The notes beneath the pieces were generated by a model. It did not search any database. It saw only the letters and a program-made list of their open reading frames with translations, and was not told the DNA's origin. From positions 18,661,748 through 18,725,747 of the forward strand of contig NC_083651.1 of assembly GCF_963576545.1 (NCBI RefSeq): a stretch of DNA of 64,000 nt, in the 5' to 3' direction. Numbering within the stretch: position 1 is the first letter of the stretch; every line of letters starts with the position of its first letter. This stretch comes from Limanda limanda (Eukaryota > Chordata > Actinopteri > Pleuronectiformes > Pleuronectidae). Position numbers and translations under genes: made by a program. This document shows, one piece after another, positions 1 to 12,566 of the stretch.

Positions 1-1035
1 CTGGGTGGCATTGTGGGTGCGACACATGTATTATTGATGCCAGTGCTTCCGAAAGCAGTTTGTCGAGAAGTGGGGGAGATTTATAGGAAACTTAACGTTT
101 TCCACTCCACTGCAAAGAAAGCACAAGCTCACACACAAGCAGAAGGTGTTTTATTCTTTGTCGGAGTACAGGGTGAAATCCACAGGATACTGAGGACACA
201 CAATGAAAGTGGTGAGAATAACTCTTCTGGGGCGGGTGTGTTTTGGCCATTTGGGTTATTTAGTTTGTCTGGTTACAGCAACATAGATAATGACAAAGAC
301 CGGAGTGAATGTTGTGTGTTTTACTTTTGATTTGACAGGTTGACTCTGCATTGAATGTTTTTACTCTGACATTTGTTGCTGTAGGGATTCACGCTCTGTC
401 AAAACAAAAGAGCTTCACGTGCCCTTTCCTTACCGACAAGTTCAAGTGGATCACCTCCTATAATCAAAGACTCTTCTAATAAATAATAAAAAGAAAACCT
501 GGGTCAGAACTCCTTCATATGACTATGATGATATGACTGTGAGAGGGGCTTTGTGGCCGGGCTGATCTGTGTGGGCCGCCAAATGTGACACCATTCTTTC
601 CCATCGGTTCAGAAAAACGAGCGGACACAATGAGGAATAGTGTAGAAGAAATGTCAGTCTCGAGCTTGGTGAGAGTGGGAGAGAAAGAAATGATAAATCC
701 AACCCCCCCTCCCCTTTTATTTCTCACCCTCTCTCTGTGGCTCTCTCGACCCCTTGTAAACATTTTGATATACTGTGAACTCTCCTATGAGCCGCACAAC
801 GGGAAGAGCACTGTCACTTTCAATCCGGCAAACACTTGGCGCCACTGTGAGGGAAAAAAAGGATGGAGTCGAAGGTGTAACCACCAAATATACTCATAAC
901 TATCGTTTCTAGAAGGAAGCCAATTCCGTCCTGTGAGTCAGAATTCAGACGGGGAGAGAGAGGGAATCGCTCCGGGGCTGAGAAAGAGGGTAATTTAAGG
1001 ATGGAGTTTATCTTCATTGCAGTGATAACACTAAT

Positions 1036-1040
<5 letters not shown>

Positions 1041-1069
<29 letters not shown>
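1041..1069. repeat. (AC)n microsatellite
   Basis: Perfect dinucleotide array of about 14 units in erbb4 intron 1. Confidence 0.95.
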
Positions 1070-1549
1070 TTTAGGGAAGATGATGTGAATTCACTCCTGC
1101 GCCCAAACTATATGAATATTCATCAACATTGATCGAGTTTTGGGAAGAATGACCATATGGTTGAGTTCCAGCAGCTGCAGTCATATGCATCTCTCCCGCC
1201 TAGGTCCTCCAGCTGCAGGAAACCGAGGAGCAGGGGGGGGGGACTCCTGTGGCAGACTCAGCATCTTCACCTGTACTGGTAATATGAACAGCTGTATCTG
1301 TGTTGCTCCCCCCCCACGTGGACTGGGGGAACTTCAAGACTGGTCTGAACCACACATGAGTGGATCTATAGGACAGGTGTCTGATTTCAGAAAAAGGTGA
1401 CATTTGAGAGAAATGTCAAACCGACAGTGGAACATTTCACATGAATTTAGCCCAATTTATCACGGAGCATTACGTTTTTAATGAGTCATTAAGGGGGAGA
1501 TACGAGCTCGCGTCGAGGAAGCTGGTGAAAAAGCCGATTGTGCGTCTCC

Positions 1550-1554
<5 letters not shown>

Positions 1555-1594
<40 letters not shown>
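1555..1594. repeat. (CA)n microsatellite
   Basis: About 20 CA units with GC-CA interruptions at both ends, in erbb4 intron 1. Confidence 0.95.
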
Positions 1595-1802
1595 TGTCAC
1601 GGTGCCTTTCTCTGCCAATCCCCTCTCAGTGACAGAGCTTAATCCGCACGCACACAAATTCGCGCACTGATATTCATACCAGCCGCTCCTCCTCTTCTTC
1701 TTCTTTGGTTCGTGAATACGTTTTTTTTTTGGTTCCTTCAACTTCCAAATACATTTTGCACAAGACGTGTAGCTCTACCTAAGGTGCTATCAGTCTGTCT
1801 GT

Positions 1803-1806
<4 letters not shown>

Positions 1807-1877
<71 letters not shown>

Positions 1878-1878
1878 G
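1807..1878. repeat. (TG)27 followed by an 18-base G run
   Basis: Perfect TG array at 1807-1860 that runs directly into a homopolymer G tract at 1861-1878. The first half is a potential Z-DNA former and the second a potential G-quadruplex former on the plus strand (known sequence propensities, not tested here). Confidence 0.95.
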
Positions 1879-2167
1879 AATCACACCAGACAGGTTATTG
1901 AAACACTGCGAGGTGAAGTGGTCCAGAGGGGAATCAGAGTTTTTTAGGTTCCATTTGTTGTGTTAAAATAAAAAATGTTTTATTTCCCTCCATGAAATGC
2001 AGCTCGCTTGCTTGAACACAGAATGTGCCGGGAGGGGATATAACTAATTTACTCATATATAAATGACTAAGATTTCTCCAACTTTTCTTTAAGAAGAATT
2101 ACTTTGCGCTTTTGTCATCATATTTACGCACGGCAGCGTTTTGAGCTTAGAACGACAGGATGACGTC

Positions 2168-2325
<158 letters not shown>

Positions 2326-3808
2326 AGTTCCCCCTTTTTGGTGGGTCTGCGTGTTAAACTGTGCGTAATTCCAGGTTATGGGATGAAGTGTAAAACATGT
2401 CGAAATGTTTTTTTAGGCTACCAACATGATCTGTGCTTGAATATATTTTGTGTTGTATTATAAGTGTTAAGCAGCGAAGAGAATCACAGTGCGACTCATT
2501 ACACAAACGACAAGAGGCTTCAGATTTTAAACAATGGTGTTGACAAATTGAAAAGACTACGCACAGGCTTGAATAGGGTTTGCATGTGTGTACATGCGGC
2601 TGAATCACTTTCCCTGCATCGTTTACATCAACTCTAAATATGTGGTCGGACCAGTTTAACGAAGCGGGAGTGAGGAGTCAGAGAGAAGTGCTGGATGGAG
2701 AAGAAGAACGCATGTGCGTAACTGACACGTCTTATCACCATCGTGGTCCTGCTTGATTGGTGATGGCAGTGGTTTGCTTTGGTCGATACTATGTGACATT
2801 TGCAAACCTCTCTCTCTTTCTCTCTTTCTTCTCTCTCACACACACACTTGGTGAGTGCACCTGCTTGTGCGTACAGAGCGCCGCTGCGCTGTGCACTCGG
2901 TACTGCCGCCGAATGCGTGTCCAACCTGTGGTCCAAACCGGTCCCCCGAGGGTGCCTCCTTTTAAATGAGGGAATAATGAGATTTTTACGTTAATCCGCT
3001 TTGCTTTTTATCCAGATTACAGAACGCGTACGGATGAAAGTTCCCCAGTAAATCACCCTGGTGCACAGGTGCAGGACACAGATCGGCGCTGGAACACAAC
3101 TACGACAGGAACGTTTCCAAACGAGTCCCTACGTGACCGTCAACAGAAGTTCGGTAATCACACATTGTGCAAATGAGACTGCGGTTCCAACTGTGTGCTG
3201 TTAAATACAACCTTCTTTCCCAAAGCGATATTTGAAATAAAGCAAGCAATAAACCAACAGGCGACGCCGGGGTTTCAGCTCATTATCCCTCCGCTGTTAC
3301 AGGGACACATCAGTGCGCATGAAGGGGAAGAAAAGGAAAAACAGTAAAGACAGAACTTTTGGAACAGAGCTTGCACATCCACAGGAGAGAAGACGAGCTC
3401 CCAGTAACGCGGGGTCGTGCGTGTTTGTCCACACCGAGTCTAAAGGGACAAGTGCGATGGACATGAAACGCTCTCCCTTCTCTCCAGATTCAACAGTGCC
3501 GCTCTGTGCACGAAGGAGACAGAGCAATTCTTCATTCGGTTCAATCACAGCATGAGAAACGCATCGCTCCAAGCTGCTGGCACCGTCACCTGTGCGCCTG
3601 TCCCCTGTACACACGCCATCCCTGTCCACTGTGTAAAAGGCGTTTCTCCAACACAATCACGGCACAAGGAGTGGGATGCGCATCAGTGAGACCCCCCGCT
3701 GGGTCCGTGCGTAAAAGGAACAATAAGGAGGAAAGTGTTGTGCCTCTGCGCTCAGTGCGCACCGGGCTCCCGGCACCGGGGCTCAGGACCGGGGTGTCGT
3801 GCACTCAC

Positions 3809-3887
3809 CTGGTTGAGAGGAGCTCGACCCAAACAAGAAGCAGGTCAGCAGGAAGCCGAAGCAGCACGGGGTGGTCGCTGGTTTCAT
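3809..3887 (-). CDS. erbb4: erbb4 exon 1 (coding part): ErbB4/HER4 signal peptide
   Basis: First coding exon of the neuregulin-receptor tyrosine kinase ErbB4, a type I membrane receptor. The minus-strand ATG at 3887-3885 sits in a good context (A at -3). It opens 26 codons starting MKPATTPCC, then a hydrophobic stretch (FGFLLTCFLFG) and SSSSQP, which is a typical cleavable signal peptide. The exon ends in phase 1 at CAG|GTGAGTGC, a near-consensus donor. Mammalian ErbB4 also begins MKPAT, its exon 1 also encodes about 27 residues, and it also ends in phase 1. The mature receptor (ligand-binding, transmembrane and kinase domains) is encoded by exons to the left of the window. Gene order supports the name: in mammals ERBB4 lies downstream of IKZF2 on the same strand, exactly as here. 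Teleosts can carry erbb4a and erbb4b, and I cannot tell which this is. A 136-residue plus-strand frame over the same bases is a shadow. Confidence 0.86.
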
Positions 3888-4460
3888 CGTTGTGCCTGGC
3901 GAGTATCTCCTTTTAAATTCACATGTCCAGCGGCGTATCCTTCCTCCAGACGAGCGCAGAGGATGAGCGGCTCGCGTCCTGGAGCCTCTTCAGCTCGGGA
4001 CTTTGGGGACTTTGACCGCTTTGGACTAAGTTTACAGTTTGGTTCCGACCGCTCTGCGCCTGCGCCGCAGGCTCAAGTTGGGACGTGACGGCAGGAATGG
4101 TCAGAAAAATTAGTTTCCAAAAACGCGCGCACTGCCGGGCTCGTCTAAACAGTATAAAGCAGAACACTCATGCCATTACTCCCGGAGTTGGATACAGTAT
4201 GCAGCCGTCGACTCGTGCTCCTCAGACACACCTCCGAGCCCTTTAGCTCCTCCTCCGGACGCTGTGATTGGCACAGGTGCCCGACCATCAGCCCGAATCC
4301 AACCAGACTCGGCTCCAGACGCGCCGCCATTGGCTGGAAGGGAGACGCCAAAAAACCCCTGAATTTGTGCGTCGGCCCCGCTGCACCTGTCACGCTGAAC
4401 ACAGAGGAGATCAATGCTGAGAGAAGGATGTGGAGGTGTAATTGGTAAAAGGGAGCTGGG
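3888..4460 (-). promoter_or_regulatory. erbb4 5'UTR and CpG-rich promoter
   Basis: GC- and CpG-rich sequence directly upstream of the erbb4 ATG. Two CCAAT boxes in minus-strand orientation (ATTGG on the plus strand) lie at 4267-4271 and 4329-4333, about 380 and 440 bp upstream of the ATG. This suggests that transcription starts between them and the ATG. I see no TATA box on the minus strand. A TATAAAG motif on the opposite strand lies at about 4152-4158. The exact start site cannot be read from sequence. Confidence 0.6.
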
Positions 4461-5667
4461 TGATACTAATAGGGGGCTTTGCATGCGCTTTTGAGGATCT
4501 GATCCAGAGTCCATGGACATCTGAAGTGCGTAAAACTGGATTTGACTTCTGGTTCTGTGCTTTGTGAGTGCAGTGACAACTCCAACACCATATATATATA
4601 TATTTAAAGTGACTCAATTTGTCATTTCCTGTCCTCCCTCCACTCTAAATATTTGCTCATGAACCCTAAAGTCACTTTATCGTGTAAAAGCTGTGATACA
4701 ACATAATAATGCATTCGAGAAAACATATTTTGACAGCCCCCCCTCTCATGCTGCTTGTCAAAGCAAGGCTTCCCATTTTTCCTCACTTATCAGAGTACAT
4801 TACCGTTGAAGGCAATATCTCTCCATATCCAGGGTAATCATTTCCCCTGGGGTTGGCTCGGTGCAAATGACACAAATAGAAGTCAAATGGAACGTTCAGA
4901 TAGTGGCATCGCTGTGCTCGCCCAGCTATCTGTAACAGTTTGAGAGCAGTGACTTTGCTGTGACAGAAATATAAAATTATAACTAAGTTAATGGGAGCTT
5001 AGGAAACAATGTGACAAAAGGTTATTACTTTCTGAACCAGCTGCCGCCTGCTTTCCAACTTTGGGAGGGAGAAGGTTGAAGGCCTCCCGGAGATACAATA
5101 TGCCCGCACATCTGGATGGAAACCATGCACTCTGACTCATGACTGCCCCCCCCCACCTTAGGTTCTGACTCTCCTCTACACGCACACATACTAAGTAGCC
5201 AGCATCTGCTAAAGCAAAGACATTCATTAATAAATAGTTTTTTATTGCATCTATTTATCAGATTAACTACATATTTAGAGTTGAAGCATATTTACAGGCA
5301 GATAAGGGGAAATATTTACCCTGAAAATTAAGCCAATTTTAGGCCCAAATACATTCGACCTTAAAGACATCAGGTTTTTAAGCACCAGGAACCATCGGGT
5401 GGAAGTAACTTCTGTCATTATGGGTCTTTTAGGAGACGGGAGGATGATATTTATGTCCCTTTCGGAAGCAGGTGTTCACTATAACTGGAAGAGGCAGGTT
5501 TACCTTCCTTTTAATTTCACATTACATCAAAGTGAACGCCTGGGCAATAATCTACTTCAGTCCATAAACATCCTTCTTTTCGCTATAGGCAGGTCCTTCC
5601 TCCCCAGGGACCTTTCAAGGCTTTTTGTGTGCTTCTAATAGGGAGGGAGACCACTCACTCACTCGCG

Positions 5668-5669
<2 letters not shown>

Positions 5670-5752
<83 letters not shown>

Positions 5753-5774
5753 ACATACACACACACACACACAC
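5670..5774. repeat. (AC)n microsatellite, about 52 units
   Basis: 105-bp array with two CATAC interruptions near the right end. It lies about 1.3 kb upstream of the erbb4 promoter region. Confidence 0.96.
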
Positions 5775-5977
5775 GCCAGGCCCAGTGCTTTTTTTTTCTG
5801 GTCCCCCCTGCCAAGCATACCTTACACTTTGAGAAAATGTGATGCAGATATTTTTCACTTTGAACAAAGTCAAACTGGTCTGTTTTTTTTCCCTTCTTCT
5901 TCTTTTAGCTTGGTTGCAGAATGAATAGTGCACTGAACTGTGAGGGGCACTTCTTGAACCTCCGCTGCAGTATTGAC

Positions 5978-5998
5978 CCTCCGCCAGTGGGGGGCAGT
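5978..5998 (+). promoter_or_regulatory. Candidate CTCF-like motif
   Basis: The string CCGCCAGTGGGGGGCAG resembles the CTCF core (CCANNAGGGGGC-type), with one extra G in the G run. It lies between the erbb4 promoter and the intergenic region. Motif match by eye only. Confidence 0.25.
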
Positions 5999-6159
5999 CC
6001 ATTCCTCACCTCATAGGTCAAAGCAGCAGTGCGGCGGCACAGTGGGGGAGCTGGGCAAATCCATGCTGCCACCAACTAGTTTCCTGGCTCTCTGTGTGAC
6101 ATTGGCGTGCCGTCACACGCAAGCGTTATTGAATATTTCTCTCGCGGAAATGAGCTTTT

Positions 6160-6610
6160 AATATCACTGACACCACAAATTTATTAAGAAATGTAGAAAA
6201 ATGAGATCTGGCAGCGCGCTACGAGGAGAGGCTTCACTCTAAATATGCCCCCAAATGGCTGCTGTTTATCATTTTGAATACCAAAAATGCAATTTAGCAA
6301 TGTTGTGTATTTTCATTATACATTACGCTTTAAGAGGCACCTCCTGACAGCATCACCCTAATGCTGTCAATTAGGTAATTTATTCCAGGGGATTATGAGC
6401 GGGAACGAGAAGAGGTTTCATGTGTTCTTCTCGGCGTTCCCCGGTGCCTGCTGTACGGCTAATCTAATACATAACCCCCTGATTTGTTTAATGGATGAGA
6501 CTTTGCTGCTGCAAGAGGAACGCCAATAAAAAGCCGGGGCCCCTCCAGAGGCTATTGTGCCTCATAATGATGCCAGACACACAATGTGAGAGTTATGAAG
6601 CAATTTTTTA
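6160..6610. promoter_or_regulatory. Candidate conserved non-coding element upstream of erbb4
   Basis: Repeat-free stretch rich in homeodomain-type TAAT/ATTA cores. It contains a 9-bp inverted pair of TGACAGCAT sites (6345-6353 and 6361-6369) next to TCAATTAG. TGACAG is the MEIS/TGIF TALE-homeodomain core. The composition resembles teleost enhancers, but conservation cannot be judged from one sequence. Confidence 0.3.
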
Positions 6611-7039
6611 TCATGCGGCACATTGTTTTGCTCTGTTGGTGCCGTGCGAGTAAAGGCAATCTCTTCCTGCAGCACAGCACTTCTCCCCCACACTTAGATA
6701 AACCTTCAGTATGATAAACTGTCCCGGCCACATGTTGCAGAGATGAAGGAAGTTTAGGATTGAAATATGTGCGCCGTGCTGTTTATTTGCTGCAGAGACT
6801 TTTGTTTTTAAACTGATTTTATTGCACTTATATGTTGGGTGAGAATATTCTTTATGTTTGAAACTTACGAAAAGCAACTCAAACTCCAGATCTGCAGTAG
6901 ACATACCACCAGAAGAGAGGTATTCATTTTGGGAAAGCTATGTTCCTTAGAAAAGTGTTACCGCGATGGAGAAAATGAAAACGTGTAGTGATACATGGTT
7001 AAAGGCCCAGTGTGGAGGGCCTGGGGTTATCTAGGTAGA

Positions 7040-7430
7040 AAAGGAATATTCAGATATTACATACATTCCATATATGACAGGAGTGCAATATATTTCTGTT
7101 TTTATTTTCCAAGTGCAATATTGCCATTACTGTGCAATATGTGTAATATGTTTTTAATTATTTTTTAATAATTATATATTATTATTTCAGTATCATTTGC
7201 AATATCCCATACAACTATAACTCATTTTAACCTTACTACTGACTGCCACTTTTGTTTAGCATTAGTTTCACTCTCTCAAGGAAAGACACACTTATAATAT
7301 TCAATAATATTCACAATACTCTTCTGTCTTTTTTTCTCTATATTCTAATTTAAATTGTTGTAATTTTGGGGCAAGTTGGTTGAAGATTTTTCTTTGGGAT
7401 TAATAAAGTCTTATTTTATCTTGTCTATAT
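7040..7430 (+). mobile_element. Possible LINE-type 3' tail
   Basis: AT-rich block with repeated GTGCAATAT-type words that ends in TTTGGGATTAATAAAGTC (about 7393-7410). That ending is frequent in 3' ends of fish non-LTR retroelements. There is no coding remnant and the 5' boundary is a guess. Confidence 0.35.
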
Positions 7431-7501
7431 CTACTGTATATTATCTGTAACACATTAAGAATTCATGTGTTCTCTTTGCCTTAAAATTAGTTTTTCATAT
7501 T

Positions 7502-7685
7502 TACGTCTGGAGCGGGTCGTCCTCCTACGAGTTCCCCATCTTGCACCGCCATGTTTCTACAGTAGCCCGGAAGGGACAAACCAACCACTGACTCAACCTG
7601 AAGGCCACTGTCCTTTCTCCTACGAGCTTGGACAGGAGAGAGTGAGGGGAACTATTCAGTTAACAGCCTCCACTGACCTTTGTCT
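7502..7685 (+). mobile_element. Diverged partial MITE-like copy
   Basis: Contains words shared with the elements at 8759-9110 and 54438-54864, in the same order: GGAGCGGGTC, CGCCATGTTT, ACAGTAGCCC, GACAAACC and GAAGGCCAC. Terminal inverted repeats are not recognisable. Confidence 0.45.
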
Positions 7686-8758
7686 ACATCCACAAGCCAC
7701 TATGTCCTTCAATTGGTATGTGAAAATAATAAGACTGGAATTTAAAATGTATTCAAACATGTGAAAGCCACCACTCTCCACCATACTGCCTGTTTCGTGC
7801 AGGACAAAAGGGACATTCAAGTCACATGCACCTGCACAAAAGACCTTCAGATAACAGATCGCACCAACACGTCTTCTTTCATCCCTCTGCGGGTCCCTAT
7901 CTTTTCAAAACAAAAAGAGAAAAAGAAGTTGAATACTTCTTTTTGTTTAAAAAAAAAAAAGGAGAAAAAGAAATGCATTTCCATTTGGTAGACGCCGCGG
8001 CTACAAACACTTACGGGCATTTGTTACTGTCAAAACAGAATGGCTTGTTGAATCGATAACGCTGAAGTTGTCTGAGGAACGCAATAAAAGGGCTAAAAGA
8101 CTATCACAACACCTCAGAGTCTTTCAGTCTTTTTACACAGTGAGGGAATACTAAATCAATACCAGTATGGCTGCCTGCACTAATCGCTGATAAGAAAAAA
8201 TTCTATCAACATTCAACTCGTTTTTGATTCCGCCATTCCATTAACGATGTAAATGCTCCTGTATTCAAAACGTGCATTTGTAGAATTATTAATCATTTTT
8301 TTGATCAGATGTGAGGCCGCGGACAGATTCTCATTCTATAATGACAAGTACAAACAGCAGTGGTGAACATTTTCAGGTCGTAGATTGCCTTTGATTGTAT
8401 CTATGTCGGTTGACATCTCGGGCTGCCGGCGGTTCTCCAGTCAGAGACGACAGTGGAAAGATAAACAGAGGTGACACATCATTTGACATGCTGACTGATA
8501 AAAAAATCAATCAGAAACACCTCCCCCTCATTTCCATGCTATCATTATTCATCGTTAATGGACACTTTTAGGGGAAGATGTGACTGTAACATATCGAGTC
8601 CCATACATTTCATTTTTTCGAAATCAGAATTAGTTTCTCAGATTTAAAGTGTGTTTTGAGAAAGTCTATTGCGACCTGGGTGGTAATCTTTAAATGTCAG
8701 AATCGCTGGCTCCTTGTGCTAATGGTGGCATTTAATTATTTTGTTGGGATCGCATTGT

Positions 8759-9110
8759 TAAAGGTCCAGGGTGTAAGATTCAGGTGAAAGGGATCTGTTG
8801 ACAGAAATTGAACATAATATAATCCTACTGATGTTTTCCCTAGTGTGTTTCATCATCTAAATTGTACAAATTGTTGTTATCTTTACCGTAGAATGGACCC
8901 TTTATATTTAAATACTTAAAGCGGATCCTCTATATGGAGGCAGCCATGTTTTTTGGAGTTGTCCAAACTGGATAAAGGAAACACTGACAACTGAAGGCTG
9001 CCACATGATCGCTCTCATGTGTGGAAGGGGAGGATGAAGTGAGGTGTATTCAGCTGCAACCTGCGACTTCACCACTAGATGTCAGTACAATTTGACACAC
9101 TGGACCTTTA
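8759..9110 (+). mobile_element. hAT-like MITE, copy A
   Basis: A 352-bp non-autonomous element with terminal inverted repeats: it starts TAAAGGTCCAGGGTGT and ends ACACACTGGACCTTTA. Flanks CGCATTGT (8751-8758) and AGCATGGT (9111-9118) match at 6 of 8 positions, compatible with an old 8-bp target duplication of hAT type. The interior matches the copy at 54438-54864 over most of its length (for example AAGGGATCTRTTGRCAGAAATTGAA and the CACTAGATGTCA word near the right end). No coding capacity. Confidence 0.7.
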
Positions 9111-10106
9111 AGCATGGTGTGAGTGCTGCAGCCATAATCTGCTATTTCCATGGCAAACTGAATCTTTTCATCTCTCCGGTTTGGGGTATTTTAGTGCATG
9201 TCTTCTATCATGCCATCTATATTGGGATGTGGTTAAAAATAATTGTTCCATTTGAGATTTTAAGGCCTTAAATGCTTTGGGGCCTGTTTGCCTATCAAAC
9301 TCAAATTATTTTTATTTACTTAATAATTTTTTTGACATTTGCTTGTCTCACCTCAGCTCGGTTCACTCTTCCTCTCTTGTGAGTTTTTTGGGCTCCAGCT
9401 ATATTACGAAGTTAGGATGAAAAGGACTGTATCAACGAACAGGAAACCTAATATGGATGTTTACTTTTCATTAGAAAAATAATCCTCTTAACACCATTAT
9501 TGATTGTTAAGCTTAAAAACAATGGTGTGTCTACTGCTTTGGTTACTACACAGCAGACTTGTGTTTTTTGAGGTATAATTAGAATTTGTTAGACGTTGTA
9601 CTTTTTTAATTAAGTTTCTAAGAATTTTTTTTTTTACTGCTGGTATTATGCAAATCCAAACTGTCTTTGTGATCCTTTGTTCCATTTGGGCAATGACAAT
9701 TAAGGAACAAAATGAAAACATGAGAAACATTAGAGGGTTTACTTTTACTTTACATTTTTAAATGTATTTCTAAAATGGTATAAATGCACCAAATTCGCTG
9801 AATGTGTTTGTCTTTGGTTTGAACCATAGTTTGTTGCTTTCTTTAACCAGAAGAATCTACTCACTTCAAAATAACTGACCATAAAAATATATATATATAT
9901 ATCCCAGACGACCACTTTGGACGTTGCCACTGGCTTCAATCTGAGCCTGTAAGTGTCATAAGAAAATCCTACCGTTGCTTACTCGTTGCATCAGCTTTGT
10001 TTGAATAATTTAAATGACATATGCAAGATCATAGGCAGACCAGGAAATGTTCTGTTACGGAGCCTAAATGACAATATTTGTACAACAAACCAGTCTGAAC
10101 TCTGGC

Positions 10107-10128
10107 GGGGGGGGGGGGGGGGGGGGGG
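10107..10128 (+). repeat. 22-base G homopolymer
   Basis: Uninterrupted G run. It is also a likely site of assembly length error. Confidence 0.95.
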
Positions 10129-11106
10129 ATCAGGAAGCTGTGTGATCCACATCAGCAGATGCGTTCACATTCAAAAATGAAGATCAGCTGACAGGGTGCG
10201 GACATTGGGCTCAAAGATCGGGTCATTTTTTTATTCGCACTCGATTTCATTATGACAAATTGTAGCTGCTGACGACAGATAAGTGCGTTATCGGAAGACG
10301 CACTGATGTGATTAATTGTTCTCGTGCAGGATTGCAAGGCCTTCGCCTTCTCATATGTTCAGGCATGAAATCCTCACAAGGCAACATTCAGGATAGCATC
10401 AGTTTATAATATTTTTCTAAAATAACCATTTCGTGCACTATTTCTCCATAAACTGCCTTTTCTTTAAATGGGAATTGTGCATTTTGTAGCAGTTTGCAAG
10501 GGCTCAAACAAACTCTCTTGATTATTATGTGTTAAGCATGTAAAAAAGGACATAAAAAATTGCAATATTACACTTTGACCTGATGGAAATAATACACTAC
10601 TTCTTCTCCCATCTGTGTAAACCCACTGGGATTAAGACAACTGAAGCAGTCTGAGTGGAAATGACAGATTCTTTCACTAAAGCTGAAAACAATAACCTGC
10701 GTAGATGAGAAATTTGGGCACGTTCACATCAGTGTAGCCGTCCAGCTGGATATGAATCCTAAAAATGTCCTCGGTTTCATTAAATTCAGTCTGAGGAAGT
10801 AGAACCAACAGGAATTGATTTGGCTTTGAGGGAGAACTGTTTGCATGGCAGCATTGGAAATGACGAAATTGCAAATTTCTCAGAGTTGTACCCTTGTTTC
10901 CCTCCTTCAAATTTCTCCTCTCACCGAAACTCTGGTAGTGGCTGAAGAGTCGACTGCAACTCTGCACGAGTCTGACTCAGTGAGCAATAAGCAGATTTAG
11001 CACATTACACACACATGATTATGTGACCATTTCCTCAGTGAATGAGTCTCATCAGAAGCCACTGAAGAAGCCACTGAGTGTGTAATTGTTTCCCATTAGG
11101 GGTGGG

Positions 11107-11130
11107 GTGTGTGTGTGTGAGTGTGTGTGA
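11107..11130. repeat. Short imperfect (GT)n
   Basis: GT array with GA interruptions. Confidence 0.85.
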
Positions 11131-11529
11131 GTGGTGGGTGGGAGGGTGTCGGCTGCCATCAAGTCGCATATCCCTGCAGTTTGCTGACGAATGCTCGCTG
11201 TCCACTGAGTGCGTCGGGCTAATTCTTCAGTGGGTTGTAATGGAATTGCTCCCAAACCCCAAAACCCCAGGATCAGTTTTAGGGTGAGGTCCATGCATCT
11301 TGGTTTTTTTTACCCCCCTCCTATCAAGAAAGGAAGTGGGGTACAAGAGTTCAGATATTTGTTGATCTACTGTGACCATAAACATTATCATCAGTCATGT
11401 GAATGTGTGGATGTCTCTGCAGCACCGATGCAGTCACTGACCACGTGGGGCTTTATGAACCGTGTTTTATTATCTGCTGCTTTTGCTGTTTTGACAATTA
11501 TAATGTGGAGATGATCACAATTATAAAAT

Positions 11530-11551
11530 GCACACACACAAGCACACACAA

Positions 11552-11582
<31 letters not shown>

Positions 11583-11583
11583 C
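11530..11583. repeat. Imperfect (CA)n
   Basis: 54-bp array with AAGC and AAA interruptions. Confidence 0.9.
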
Positions 11584-12329
11584 TACAACAGAGAGGCCTG
11601 CACTGCAGTGATGAATGATGGTTGACACGCGCCCTTGTGCTGCTGTTGTAAACTGAAGAGCTGACATTGCAGATTACAGGCCGGTCAACAGTTCAGAGAC
11701 CGTGTCCAGTGAGACCCGAGGAGGAGGCGCAGAGGACTTTTTGTGAAGTTAGTAATGGCCTGAGACAGACTGACTGCACTGTGCTGCTGCTGATGGAGAT
11801 GAGAGACACACTCGCCTCAGTGCTGCTGGGGGCTGTTTGCTGTACACTGCTGCCATCTACAGGAGAGAATTGGAAACCATCACTGTCAGACTGGGCAGGT
11901 GTGGGAGTGGGAGCTATATATGCGCTATGGCTAAGCTAAAAACATGGATGGATGAATGAACAAGTTAAAAGTATAGACATGTTTCCATATATTCTAAAAT
12001 TAAAACATGTTCATGAATGAGGTAGAATAAACCGGTGCAGATAGTTAATTGGTAATAACTTGGTAACTCAATTCTGCCTCATAACTTCCTCATGATATCA
12101 ATGGAATCAAATGGTGCAATATTTAACTTTATGGTTTCTAATATAAATCTCAACTGAAATCATTAAGAATAAAATACAATTTAATTAATGTAGTTGTTTA
12201 TTAATTTGTTTGATTATATCAAAAGGCTTGATCTGCTTTTGTGTGGCTCCCTTACATTTGATTGCCCTAATTCACCACTGGATGGCAGTAAGAGAGAACG
12301 TCTGATAGTGATGGACATGAAATGGTTTC

Positions 12330-12566
12330 TGTGTGTGCGTGTGTGTGTGTGTGTGTGTGCGCGCGTACGTCTATCTAAAGTTATGAGGGCCAATTTTGGA
12401 TCAAAACCATCATTTTAGCATGTCCTCACAAATTCTAATGGCTTTTGAGGGTTCAGACTTGGTTTTAGGGTTGGATATTTAGTTGTGATGGTTAGGGTAA
12501 GGGGCTAGGGAATGCATTATGTCAATGAGTGTATAGTGAGACGTGTATGGGTGAGTGTGTGTGTGT

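Noticed and set aside
3506..3916. 136-codon plus-strand frame over erbb4 exon 1
   Set aside because: Antisense shadow of a GC-rich promoter and first exon. The minus strand has the signal peptide, donor and Kozak context.
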